NCBI RefSeq assembly: GCF_026013545.1
Contig: NZ_JAPDOG010000008.1
Span: 62,001 to 126,000 of the forward strand
Length of the DNA: 64,000 nt
Direction of reading: 5' to 3'
Origin: Defluviimonas salinarum
GTDB lineage: Bacteria; Pseudomonadota; Alphaproteobacteria; Rhodobacterales; Rhodobacteraceae
This document shows, in pieces, positions 1 through 8,011 of this stretch. The translations under genes were made by a program, and so were the position numbers. Numbering within the stretch: the stretch's first letter is position 1; the number at the start of each line of letters is the position of its first letter. The notes below the pieces were generated by a model, which saw only the letters and a program-made list of their open reading frames with translations, was not told the origin of the DNA and did not search any database.

Positions 1-521
1 TAGAATGCAAGAGGGAGAACATCACGCACGCGTGCATTTTCCTACGCCGGTGCAATTTGTCGGCGGCGTCCTGCTCAAAAACATGGCTTCAGCCCGCTCT
101 CGGTATCAGATCCGGCAAGCGGGATCCGAGAAAACCGCACCGCCGGGTCTGTGTCTTGCCCGAGCTGCGGCGGGGTGACCCGGCGAAACAGGTTGATACC
201 GTGGCGCGGCGGTCGCGCGGCGACCGCAGCCCGGTGCACGGAGAAAGCTCTCGTCGGGACCGGGGCGAGGTGACACATGCTGGGCGCAGGAGTTCGACGT
301 CCATCAGAATCGGATCAAGCGATGACGCGGCTTGATTTGTCCGTCGTTGGTCTCCTTGCGGAACCGGAGCCATGCTCGTGGCCTGGGATCGACGCGGCCT
401 GCCCCCGGGAACAAGCCCGAGCGGCTACTCTCCGCGATCGCGCGCTGCCGCGACGGCTCGCGCGTTCACTTCCGCATGAACGAGGCCTCGGGAGTCGGCT
501 GTTGTCGCGATTGCAACTGCG
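1..521. other. No supported gene in this stretch
   Basis: This gap lies downstream of the fliI stop codon. The open frames in it are short (under 100 codons), overlap one another on both strands, are Arg/Pro/Ser rich as expected for random high-GC sequence, and none has a convincing ribosome binding site or recognisable motif. I see no tRNA fold, repeat or terminator. It may be the intergenic end of the flagellar cluster or hold a degraded gene. Confidence 0.5.
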
Positions 522-1844
522 TCACGCGGCCCCGGCCCGGTCGAGGATCTGACGCAGCCGCGCGAAGCTTGCCGCGATGCTCTCCGGCTCGTCCTCCGAG
601 AGAAAGGCGTCGAGCGTGGGCCAGACCCTGACCGCCGCGTCGATGAGCGGATCGGAGCCGCTCACGTAAAGCCCGGCCTGGATCATCATCTCCGCCCGGT
701 CATAGGCGCCTAGCAGCCGCCGCGCGCGGGCGATGAGCGCGTTCTCGGCCTCGCTCGCCGCCTGCGGCAGGGAACGCGAGACCGACCGAAGCAGGTTGAT
801 CGCGGGATAGCGGCCGCGCTCGGCGATCTCGCGCTCCATCACGACGTGGCCGTCGAGCACACCGCGCAGGATATCGGCGACCGGCTCGTCCATGTCCGAG
901 CCCGCGACCAGGACGGAAAACACCGCCGTTATGTCGCCCGCACCCTCCAGCCCCGGCCCGGCGCGCTCGGCGAGCGACATGATCAGGTGCGAGGTCGAGG
1001 GTGGAAAGCCCCTCAGCGAGGGCGGCTCGCCCGACGCAAGCGCCACCTCGCGATGCGCCTCGGCCAGGCGGGTGATTGAATCGGCGAGCAGCAGCACCTG
1101 CAGGCCGCGGTCGCGGAAGTGCTCGGCCACCGTCATCGCTGCCCAGGCGCAGCGGCGGCGGATCAGCGGCGACTGGTCCGATGTCGCGGCCACGACGACG
1201 CTGCGCGCCATGCCGTCGGGGCCGAGGACGCCTTCGACGAAGTCGCGAAGTTCACGCCCGCGCTCGCCGATCAGGGCGATGACGATCACATCGGCTGCGA
1301 CTCCGCGGGCGAATTTCGCCAGGAGCGAGGACTTGCCGACGCCGGAGCCGGCGAAGAGCCCGATCCGCTGGCCGCGCACCAAGGGCAGGAGCGTGTTGAA
1401 GACCGCCGCCCCGGTCTCCAGCCGCGCGCCGAGCCGGCGGCGCCGCGACGGGGCTGGCGGCGCGGCACGCAGGGCCCTTTCCTCTGCTCCGCGCATTAAC
1501 GGGCGGCCGTCGATCGGCTGGCCGAACGGATCGAGGACACGTCCGATCCAGCTGTCGTCGGGCGCGATCCCGCCCGCGCCGAGCAGCTCCACCCCGTCAC
1601 CGATCCGCGCCCCGTCGACCGGTCCGTCGGTCAGCACCGTCGCGCTGTCCGTATCGAGCGCCACGACCTCGCCGCCGACCGCCGCGCCCTCGACGAGCCG
1701 GACCCGGTCGCCAAGCCGCCAGTCGGGGCCACAAACGCTCACCTTGAGCACGCCGCGGCCGATCTCGCGGATGCGCCCGAGCCGGCGCAGCGCGCCACAT
1801 CCGCCGATCTCCGCCCTGAGCCGGTCGAGCCCGAGTGTCGCCAT
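522..1844 (-). CDS. fliI: Flagellum-specific ATPase FliI
   Basis: Cytoplasmic ATPase of the flagellar type III export apparatus; it works with FliH and FliJ to unload export substrates at the FlhA/FlhB gate. The 440-aa product has an N-terminal beta-barrel (to about residue 90), a Walker A loop GSGVGKSS near residues 166-173, a Walker B strand ending LLLAD, and the F1-ATPase-like C-terminal part, close to the usual FliI length. The ATG at 1844 was chosen over an upstream in-frame start because GGGAGG sits just 5' of it (1851-1856) and the product then begins MATLGLDRL. It stands alone on the minus strand, divergent from flgB, and shares with it an 80-bp gap holding a CtrA-like box. Confidence 0.95.
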   Translation of the reverse strand: MATLGLDRLRAEIGGCGALRRLGRIREIGRGVLKVSVCGPDWRLGDRVRLVEGAAVGGEVVALDTDSATVLTDGPVDGARIGDGVELLGAGGIAPDDSWIGRVLDPFGQPIDGRPLMRGAEERALRAAPPAPSRRRRLGARLETGAAVFNTLLPLVRGQRIGLFAGSGVGKSSLLAKFARGVAADVIVIALIGERGRELRDFVEGVLGPDGMARSVVVAATSDQSPLIRRRCAWAAMTVAEHFRDRGLQVLLLADSITRLAEAHREVALASGEPPSLRGFPPSTSHLIMSLAERAGPGLEGAGDITAVFSVLVAGSDMDEPVADILRGVLDGHVVMEREIAERGRYPAINLLRSVSRSLPQAASEAENALIARARRLLGAYDRAEMMIQAGLYVSGSDPLIDAAVRVWPTLDAFLSEDEPESIAASFARLRQILDRAGAA

Positions 1845-1888
1845 TCTGACCTCCCTGTGTTCCGCAACCGTTTCTAAAGGAATCGGGG

Positions 1889-1903
1889 TTAAGGCTTGAT
1901 TGA
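1889..1903. promoter_or_regulatory. CtrA-like box between fliI and flgB
   Basis: TTAA, seven bases, TTGA: one mismatch from the CtrA consensus TTAA-N7-TTAA. It lies in the 80-bp divergent gap, 21 bp before flgB and 44 bp before fliI. On sequence alone it is the weakest of the four boxes; placement in a flagellar promoter gap is the main support. Confidence 0.5.
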
Positions 1904-1924
1904 AAGCTCGGAGGAGAAGCCCCG

Positions 1925-2314
1925 ATGTTCGAGAAACCGGAGATCCTGTCGCTGGCCGCATCGCTCGCTGCCCATGCCGCCACGCGGCAGTCGGCGATCG
2001 CGCAGAACGTGGCGAATGCCGACACGCCCGGATACCGCCCGCGCGACGTTGCCGACTTCGCCGCGACCTATCGCGCCGAAAGCGCGGGCGGACTGCGCCA
2101 GACCCGCGCGGGCCATCTCGGGGTGTCGGAGGCGGCGGAGCGGTTCACGCTCATCGAGCGGGTGGGGGGCGGCTCGCTCTCGCCGAACGGCAATGCTGTG
2201 TCGCTCGAGACCGAGATGGTGAAGGCCGCGGATGTGCAGCGCGAGCAGAACCTGGCGCTGGCCATCTACGGCAAGTCGCTCGCGATCCTGCGTGCGTCGA
2301 TCGGGCGCCGGTAG
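1925..2314 (+). CDS. flgB: Flagellar basal-body rod protein FlgB
   Basis: Proximal rod subunit exported through the flagellar apparatus to the periplasm. The 129-aa protein carries the rod-family N-terminal motif (NVANADTPGYRPRD, about residues 28-41) and a C-terminal helix, a normal FlgB size. GGAGGAG lies about 10 nt before the ATG. It is first in the plus-strand run flgB-flgC-fliE-fliQ-flgF-flgG-flgA-flgH-fliL-like, whose members are 3-16 nt apart or overlap, so this is probably one transcript. Confidence 0.93.
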   Translation: MFEKPEILSLAASLAAHAATRQSAIAQNVANADTPGYRPRDVADFAATYRAESAGGLRQTRAGHLGVSEAAERFTLIERVGGGSLSPNGNAVSLETEMVKAADVQREQNLALAIYGKSLAILRASIGRR

Positions 2315-2329
2315 GGACGGAGGCGCAGG

Positions 2330-2722
2330 ATGAGTGATTTCAGCTCCAGCCTGTCGGTCGCGGCGAGCGGCATGGAAGCGCAGGCAATGCGGCTGCGCCA
2401 TGTCTCCGAGAACATCGCCAATGCCGACACGCCCGGCTACCACCGCAAGACCACCGCCTTCGAGGCGGTGCTGGAACGGGGCCAGACCACCGGAGAGGTC
2501 CGGCTCGGCCCCGTGGAACTCGACCGGCGGGAGCTGACCCGGATCCTCGATCCCGGTCATCCGCTGGCCGATGAGAACGGCTACTACGACGGCTCGAATG
2601 TCGATCTGGTGGTCGAGATCGCTGACGCGCGCGAAGCGCAGCGCAGCTACGAGGCGAACCTCAGGATGTTCGAGCAGACGCGGCAAATGTCGCGCAACCT
2701 GCTCGAACTCCTGCGCCGCTGA
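2330..2722 (+). CDS. flgC: Flagellar basal-body rod protein FlgC
   Basis: Proximal rod subunit of 130 aa. The rod/hook family signature NIANADTPGYHRK is at about residues 28-40, and the C-terminus (QRSYEANLRMFEQTRQM) is the coiled-coil half of the D0 domain typical of FlgC. It starts 15 nt after flgB with GGAGG just upstream. FlgB, FlgC, FlgF and FlgG together form the rod. Confidence 0.94.
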   Translation: MSDFSSSLSVAASGMEAQAMRLRHVSENIANADTPGYHRKTTAFEAVLERGQTTGEVRLGPVELDRRELTRILDPGHPLADENGYYDGSNVDLVVEIADAREAQRSYEANLRMFEQTRQMSRNLLELLRR

Positions 2723-2738
2723 CAGGAAGAGGTCCGGA

Positions 2739-3038
2739 ATGGACGTAAGAACCTCATTCGCCGCGCAGACCTACGCGCAGGCCCGGCCGGCCACCCAACC
2801 GTCGCCGAACGCGGCGGGGCCGGCCGGGACCTCGGGCGCCTTCAGCGCGCTTGTCGGCAGTTTTGCCGAGACCCTGCGGGCCGGCGAGGAGACCGCGAAG
2901 GCCGCCATGATCGGCGGCGCGGACCCCCACGCGCTGGTCGAGGCGCTGGCGGCGAGCGAGCTTGCGGTCGAGACCGCGGTGACCCTGCGCGACAAGGTCG
3001 TCGAGGCCTACCAGGAAATCCTGAGAATGCCGGTCTGA
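2739..3038 (+). CDS. fliE: Flagellar hook-basal body protein FliE
   Basis: FliE joins the MS-ring to the proximal rod and is one of the first rod-type substrates exported. The ATG at 2739 gives 99 aa, the usual FliE length, and sits after an AGGAAGAGG-like site; a longer upstream reading in the same frame overlaps flgC and is not credible. The C-terminal half (ELAVETAVTLRDKVVEAYQEIL) is the conserved FliE helix. It lies between flgC and fliQ, with 3 nt to the next gene. Confidence 0.92.
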   Translation: MDVRTSFAAQTYAQARPATQPSPNAAGPAGTSGAFSALVGSFAETLRAGEETAKAAMIGGADPHALVEALAASELAVETAVTLRDKVVEAYQEILRMPV

Positions 3039-3041
3039 GCC

Positions 3042-3308
3042 ATGGAGGAAGCGGTCTTCTTCGACACGATGCGCCAGGGGCTCTGGATCGCCGTGATCAT
3101 CTCGGCGCCGCTCCTGGCCGTCGCGCTGGTGATGGGGGTGGTGATCGGCCTCTTCCAGGCGCTGACCTCGGTGCAGGAAATGACACTTACCTTCGTGCCC
3201 AAGGTCGGCGCGATGCTCGCCGTGTTCTGGGTCTCGATGACCTTCATGTCGGGGATGCTGGTCGCGTTCTTCACCGACCGCATCATCCCGCTGATCGCGG
3301 GGATCTGA
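3042..3308 (+). CDS. fliQ: Flagellar export gate protein FliQ
   Basis: Small inner-membrane subunit of the FliPQR export gate. The 88-aa product has two hydrophobic segments (about residues 15-38 and 52-75) with the family's LTFVPK motif between them. fliP and fliR, its partners, are encoded in separate transcription units elsewhere in the window (19.2 and 8.0 kb), so the gate genes are split here. Confidence 0.95.
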   Translation: MEEAVFFDTMRQGLWIAVIISAPLLAVALVMGVVIGLFQALTSVQEMTLTFVPKVGAMLAVFWVSMTFMSGMLVAFFTDRIIPLIAGI

Positions 3309-3311
3309 GCG

Positions 3312-4031
3312 ATGGACAACGCGAGCTACACGACGCTCAACCGCCAGTCCGGGCTGATGGCCGAGATGCGCGCGGTGGCCAACAACATCGCCAACCTCTC
3401 GACCACGGGCTTTCGCCGCGAGGGGGTGATCTTCGCCGAACATGTCGCGGCGCTCGAGGGCGCGGAGCCGTCGCTCTCGATGGCCACCGCCGAGGCGCGC
3501 AGCGTCAATCTCGCTCAGGGTGCGCTGGTCAAGACCGGCGGAACCTTCGACCTCGCGATCGAGGGCGCAGGCTTCTTCCAGGTCGAGACGCCGGACGGGC
3601 CCAGGCTGACCCGTGCCGGCGCCTTCACGCCCTCGCCCGAGGGCGAGCTCGTGACCGCCGACGGCGCCCGGCTCCTCGACCTCGGCGGTGCGCCGGTCTT
3701 CGTGCCGGCCGATGCCGGACCGGTCGCGGTCGCGGAGGACGGCACGGTCTCGGTCGGCGGCAATCCGGTCGCCCAGATCGGGCTTTTCGTGCCCGCCGGT
3801 CCGGGCGACCTCGTCCACGAAGGCGGAACCCGCTTCGCCGCCCCGGGCGGGATCGAGCCGCAGGAGGACGGCACCATGTTCCAGGGCTTTCTGGAACATT
3901 CCAACGTCGATCCGGTCGCCGAGATCGCCCGCATGATCGAGGTCCAGCGCGCCTACGAGATGGGCCAGGGTTTCCTCGACAACGAGGACCGGCGGATCCG
4001 CTCGGTGATCGAAACCCTCGGCCGGACATAG
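3312..4031 (+). CDS. flgF: Flagellar basal-body rod protein FlgF
   Basis: Rod protein of 239 aa. The N-terminal rod motif (NNIANLSTTGFRREGV, about residues 22-37) and the C-terminal motif (EIARMIEVQRAYEMGQ) are both present, flanking the central flagellar basal-body domain. FlgF is the shorter partner of FlgG, which follows at once. It starts 3 nt after fliQ. Confidence 0.92.
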   Translation: MDNASYTTLNRQSGLMAEMRAVANNIANLSTTGFRREGVIFAEHVAALEGAEPSLSMATAEARSVNLAQGALVKTGGTFDLAIEGAGFFQVETPDGPRLTRAGAFTPSPEGELVTADGARLLDLGGAPVFVPADAGPVAVAEDGTVSVGGNPVAQIGLFVPAGPGDLVHEGGTRFAAPGGIEPQEDGTMFQGFLEHSNVDPVAEIARMIEVQRAYEMGQGFLDNEDRRIRSVIETLGRT

Positions 4032-4042
4032 GAGACCGACCC

Positions 4043-4828
4043 ATGCGTGCCCTCCAGATCGCCGCCACCGGCATGAGCGCCCAGCAGATGCGGGTCGAGG
4101 TGATTTCCAACAACCTCGCCAACATGTCGACCACCGGCTTCAATGCCCGCCGCGCCGAGTTCGCCGACCTGCACTACCAGCAGGTGACCCGGCCTGGCAC
4201 GATCAATGCCAGCGACGGAACCGTCGTGCCGACCGGGGTCCAGCTCGGCCTCGGCGTGCGTCCATCTGCGGTGACGGTGAACATCTCGCAGGGCTCGCTG
4301 TCGGAGACCGGCGGCGATCTCGACGTCGCGATCGAGGGGCTCGGCTATATCGAGGTGGCCTTGCCGTCGGGGCTCTCGGCCTATACCCGCGACGGGGCGC
4401 TGAAGCGGTCGGCCGACGGGCTGATCGTCACCTCCGACGGACACCAGGTCGCGCCGGGGATCACCATCCCGGCCGACGCCCGCTCGCTCTCGATCAACGC
4501 GGCCGGGGAGGTCTACGCCTATTTCAGCGACCGGGTGCAACCCGAGCTTCTCGGCCAGATCACGCTCGCGGGCTTTGCCAACGAGAAGGGCCTCGAGGCG
4601 ATCGGCTCGAACCTCTTTCTCGAGACGGCCGCGTCCGGCCCCGCCGCGATCGCCGTGCCGGGCGAGGACGGGCTCGGTACGCTCCGGCAGGGGTTCCTCG
4701 AGGACAGTTCCGTCGATGCGGTGCGCGAAATCACCGAGCTGATCGAGGCGCAACGCGGCTACGAGCTCAATGCCAAGGTCATCACCGCCGCCGACCAGAT
4801 GCTCGGCGCGACGACGCAGGTGCGGTGA
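4043..4828 (+). CDS. flgG: Distal rod protein FlgG
   Basis: Main subunit of the distal rod, 261 aa, the usual FlgG length. It has the signature SNNLANMSTTGFNARRAEF near residues 22-40, the central GDLDVAIEGLGYIEV segment, and a C-terminal helix EITELIEAQRGYELNAKVI. A GGAGACCG site precedes the ATG. Its TGA shares one base with the flgA ATG, which suggests translational coupling. Confidence 0.95.
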   Translation: MRALQIAATGMSAQQMRVEVISNNLANMSTTGFNARRAEFADLHYQQVTRPGTINASDGTVVPTGVQLGLGVRPSAVTVNISQGSLSETGGDLDVAIEGLGYIEVALPSGLSAYTRDGALKRSADGLIVTSDGHQVAPGITIPADARSLSINAAGEVYAYFSDRVQPELLGQITLAGFANEKGLEAIGSNLFLETAASGPAAIAVPGEDGLGTLRQGFLEDSSVDAVREITELIEAQRGYELNAKVITAADQMLGATTQVR

Positions 4829-5253
4829 TGCGGATCTGGATCGTTCTGTTCCTCGGGATTGCCGCGATCCCGGCTTCGGCCGAAACCCTGGTCGCCGCCC
4901 GGACGCTTCGGGCGCAGACGATCGTCACGCCGGACGACGTGCTGACGCAATCAGGAACCGTGCCGGGTGTGCTGACGGACGCGACCGAGGCGATCGGGCT
5001 CGAGACCCGCGTCTCAATCTACGAGGGCCGCCCGATCCGGCCTGCCGATCTCGGCCCGCCGGCGATCGTCGATCGCAACCAGATTGTGGCGCTGAGCTAC
5101 GTCGCCGGGGCGCTCACGATCACCGCCGAGGGCCGCGCGCTCGCGCGCGGCGGGGTCGGGGATCGCATCAGGGTGATGAATGTCGCCTCCCGCACCACCG
5201 TCTCCGGCGTCGTCGCCGCCGACGGGTCGGTGCGGGTCATGGCGGAACGCTGA
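4828..5253 (+). CDS. flgA: P-ring assembly chaperone FlgA (short form)
   Basis: Periplasmic chaperone for FlgI in P-ring assembly. The 141-aa product has a signal peptide ending ASA at about residue 18 and then a SAF-type fold with the family's EGRPIRPADLGPP and NQIVALSYVAGAL segments. It is clearly shorter than the roughly 220-aa enteric FlgA and corresponds to the C-terminal SAF part, as in other Rhodobacterales. The ATG overlapping the flgG stop was preferred to the GTG one codon upstream. Confidence 0.88.
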   Translation: MRIWIVLFLGIAAIPASAETLVAARTLRAQTIVTPDDVLTQSGTVPGVLTDATEAIGLETRVSIYEGRPIRPADLGPPAIVDRNQIVALSYVAGALTITAEGRALARGGVGDRIRVMNVASRTTVSGVVAADGSVRVMAER

Positions 5254-5268
5254 AATGGAGACGAACGA

Positions 5269-5994
5269 ATGCGTTTGAGAGTGATGGCCGCGCTGCTGAT
5301 CGCGCTGACCGGCTGTGCCCGGATGGAAAACGTCGGCAAGGCGCCCGCCTTCACGCCGGTCGAAGGCGGCAACGAGTACTACGCGATGTCGACCTCGGGC
5401 CTGCCCCTGACCGCCGAGCCGCGCTACGCGGGCGACGACGCTTCGCTCTGGTCGCGTTCGCGCGGTTCGCTGCTCGGCGACCGCCGCGCCGGCCAGCGCG
5501 GCGACATCCTGACCGTGGTGGTCGAGATCGACGACAAGGCCGAGATCTCGAATTCCAGCGGCCGCTCGCGTGAAGGCTCCGACGAGATGGGGATCCCCCA
5601 CCTCGCCGGCATACCGCAGCGGCTCGACCGTCGGATGCCCGAAGGCGCGAGCGTCGCCAATGCCTACAGCACCTCGTCCGCGTCGAGCTATCAGGGCGAC
5701 GGTTCGGTCAAGCGCAAGGAGAAGCTGACGCTTCGGATCGCCGCGACGGTCGTCGAATCACTGCCGAACGGCGTCCTGCGCATCCACGGATCACAGGAGG
5801 TGCGGGTGAACTTCGAGGTGCGCGAACTCATCGTCCAGGGCTTCGTCCGGCCCGAGGACGTCTCGCGCCAGAACGAGGTCACCTATGACAAGATCGCCGG
5901 GGCGCGGATATCCTACGGTGGCCGCGGCCAGATCACCGATGTCCAGCAGCCGCGCTATGGTCAGCAGGTCGCCGACATCCTGCTACCGTTCTGA
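5269..5994 (+). CDS. flgH: Flagellar L-ring lipoprotein FlgH
   Basis: Outer-membrane L-ring subunit. The 241-aa precursor begins with a signal peptide ending in lipobox LTGC, so the mature protein is probably lipidated at Cys17. Conserved FlgH blocks are visible: WSRSRGSLLGDRRAGQRGDI near residue 62 and the C-terminal DVSRQNEVTYDKIAGARISY. GGAGACGA precedes the start. Its P-ring partner FlgI is encoded on the other strand at 20.2 kb. Confidence 0.95.
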   Translation: MRLRVMAALLIALTGCARMENVGKAPAFTPVEGGNEYYAMSTSGLPLTAEPRYAGDDASLWSRSRGSLLGDRRAGQRGDILTVVVEIDDKAEISNSSGRSREGSDEMGIPHLAGIPQRLDRRMPEGASVANAYSTSSASSYQGDGSVKRKEKLTLRIAATVVESLPNGVLRIHGSQEVRVNFEVRELIVQGFVRPEDVSRQNEVTYDKIAGARISYGGRGQITDVQQPRYGQQVADILLPF

Positions 5995-6002
5995 GGCCGT
6001 CA

Positions 6003-6515
6003 ATGCGCAAGGTCGTGCCACTCCTCCTCGCGCTTTTCGGGCTCGCCGCAGGCGGCGGGGCGGGGTTCTGGCTGCGCCCGGCACCCATGGAGAGCGTATC
6101 GATCGATCCCTGCGGCGAGGGCGGCGCAGAGCCGGCCGCTCTCGGCGAGGCGCATGCCGAACCGGAGGACGCTGCGGCCGATCCCGAACATCCCCCCGAA
6201 TACGTTAAACTCGCCAACCAGTTCGTTGTCCCCGTGGTCGAGCACGGCGATGTGGCGGCCCTGGTTATCCTCTCGATCAGCCTGGAGGTTACGGCGGGCA
6301 GCACCGAGCAGGTCTTCGCCCGCGAACCGAAGATCCGCGACGCGTTCCTGCGCGTGCTCTTCGATCATGCGAATGTCGGTGGGTTTGAGGGCGCCTTTAC
6401 CGAATCGAACAAGATGGAAGTTTTGCGTGGCGCTCTCCTCGAAGTCGCGCGCAAGTCGATGGGTCCGGCGATCACCGGAGTGCTCATCGTCGACATTGTC
6501 CGGCAGGACAGCTGA
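6003..6515 (+). CDS. FliL-family basal-body protein (second FliL paralogue)
   Basis: The 170-aa product has an N-terminal membrane anchor (about residues 4-24), a Glu/Ala/Pro-rich linker (about 35-62), and a C-terminal periplasmic domain of FliL type (VKLANQFVVPV...LVILSISLEV...IRDAFLRVLFDHAN). FliL proteins associate with the stator and MS-ring. A more canonical FliL is encoded at 16105-16584, so the cluster has two. This copy ends the flgB operon, 8 nt after flgH. The family call rests on topology and the strand pattern; its separate role is unknown. Confidence 0.75.
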   Translation: MRKVVPLLLALFGLAAGGGAGFWLRPAPMESVSIDPCGEGGAEPAALGEAHAEPEDAAADPEHPPEYVKLANQFVVPVVEHGDVAALVILSISLEVTAGSTEQVFAREPKIRDAFLRVLFDHANVGGFEGAFTESNKMEVLRGALLEVARKSMGPAITGVLIVDIVRQDS

Positions 6516-6551
6516 CCGCCGCGCACCGAACCGCGTTCCCGCTGGTCCGTC

Positions 6552-6929
6552 CTAGCGATCGCGCCGGCGCATCGAGGTCCCGATGCGCGCCTCCGCCAGA
6601 AGCCGATCAAGCACCGTGCTTTGGCCGAAAGAGCGCGCGGCCGCGGCCCTCGCGGTCTGCCAGGCCTCGGTCGCCCGCTCCAGTTCTCCACCAAGAACCG
6701 TTCGCCGCGCAGCCATCAGGCGCGCGAAAGCCTGCTGGGCAACGAGCGTGCCGGCATCCTCGCTACGCTCGGCGGCGCACCATGCCTCGGTTTCGGCCTG
6801 GTCGAGGGCGCGGAGACGCGCCTCAATGGCGGCGCGGCGCGCACCGGCGGCCGACAACGCCATCTGGTTGGCCTCCTTCTTCAGCGTCGCGAGGCGGGCG
6901 AGCGCCGCGAGGCGTCCGGCGCCGCTCAT
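6552..6929 (-). CDS. Small coiled-coil flagellar protein, FliJ-like position and size
   Basis: A 125-aa, Ala/Arg/Glu-rich, almost wholly helical product with no membrane segment, predicted as coiled coil across most of its length. Its ATG overlaps the flhB stop (ATGA), so it is the last gene of the flhA-fliR-flhB unit and is translationally coupled. Size, charge and helical character resemble the export chaperone FliJ, and no other fliJ candidate is in the window, but there is no diagnostic motif and it is not next to fliI as fliJ usually is. Treat FliJ as a hypothesis. Confidence 0.6.
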   Translation of the reverse strand: MSGAGRLAALARLATLKKEANQMALSAAGARRAAIEARLRALDQAETEAWCAAERSEDAGTLVAQQAFARLMAARRTVLGGELERATEAWQTARAAAARSFGQSTVLDRLLAEARIGTSMRRRDR

Positions 6930-8011
6930 CCGCCCCTCCTCGCGCGGGCCCTCTGGCGCATGTTTTCGGCGAAGCGGATCGCGGCGGCTACCGCGGCGTA
7001 ATGTTCGGGCCGCACCTCGCGACCGATCTCGACCCCGGCATGGAGCGCACGCGCTGTCGACGGGTCGGACCGGATCGGCACCCCGGCCGTGGCCGCCGCC
7101 TCGCGGATGCGCGCGGCAACCGCATCGACGCCCTTCGCGACGCAGATCGGCGCCCGCCCGCTCGCCCGGTCCCAGTGCAGAGCCACGGCGTAGTGGGTGG
7201 GGTTCACGATCACCACATCGGCTTTCGGAACGTCCGCGAGCATCCGGTTGGTCGCAATCGCCTCCGCCCGCTGCCGGCGCAGGCCTCGCAACTGCGGGTC
7301 GCCCTCGGACTGCCTAAGCTCGTCGATCAATTCCTGACGCGACATCCGGTTCCGGCGCAGATGCTCATGTCGCTGCCAGAGATAGTCGAGGGCGCCAAGC
7401 CCGCCCGCCACCAGCACGAGCAGGAACAGGAACTCAACGATCAACCGCGCGAGTTCGGCCACCGCGAGGCCGGGATCGAGGCTCTGGCTGGTCAGCATTC
7501 GCGGCAGCCGGTCGATCAGAAAGACGGTCAACAGGGCCGCGATGATGACCAGCTTCGCCGTGCTCTTCGCGAATTCGAACAGCCCGGTGCGACCGAATTT
7601 CTGCCTGGCGTTGCCGAGCGGGTTGATCCTCGACAGCCGAGGCATGAGCTTCTCCGGGGCGAAGACCCAACCGCGCTGGGCAAAGATGATCGCCGCGACG
7701 GCGACCATCGGCGCGATCAGGAACGGCAGTGCCGGAAGCGCCGAGGCAAGGACCATGTCGCCGGCCAACTCGCCGCCCGACCCGAGCAGCCTTGTGCCTA
7801 GCGTGTCGGCCTGATCGAGCACAGACACGCCCCAGTCGCCGAACCGCCGCAGAGCCGTGCTGCCGATCGCCGCACAGGCCAGGAAGAATCCGCCATAGCT
7901 CGCCGCGATCGCCAGCTCGGTCGAACGGACCAGTTCACCGCGTGCCCGTGCCTCGTCGAGCTTCTTCTGTGACGGCTCATGCTCCTTCTCGCCGCCGTCC
8001 TCCTCGCTCAT
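6926..8011 (-). CDS. flhB: Flagellar export switch protein FlhB
   Basis: Inner-membrane export component that switches substrate class from rod/hook to filament type after autocleavage. The 361-aa protein begins with a charged segment (EHEPSQKKLDEARARGE), has four hydrophobic segments between about residues 30 and 210, and carries the autocleavage motif NPTH (in VIVNPTHYAVAL) near residues 265-275. It overlaps fliR upstream and the FliJ-like gene downstream by 4 nt each. Confidence 0.96.
   Translation of the reverse strand: MSEEDGGEKEHEPSQKKLDEARARGELVRSTELAIAASYGGFFLACAAIGSTALRRFGDWGVSVLDQADTLGTRLLGSGGELAGDMVLASALPALPFLIAPMVAVAAIIFAQRGWVFAPEKLMPRLSRINPLGNARQKFGRTGLFEFAKSTAKLVIIAALLTVFLIDRLPRMLTSQSLDPGLAVAELARLIVEFLFLLVLVAGGLGALDYLWQRHEHLRRNRMSRQELIDELRQSEGDPQLRGLRRQRAEAIATNRMLADVPKADVVIVNPTHYAVALHWDRASGRAPICVAKGVDAVAARIREAAATAGVPIRSDPSTARALHAGVEIGREVRPEHYAAVAAAIRFAENMRQRARARRGG

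Noticed and set aside
1-521. Several overlapping 60-100 codon frames at the left edge
   Set aside because: No start signal, no motif and mutual overlap on both strands.
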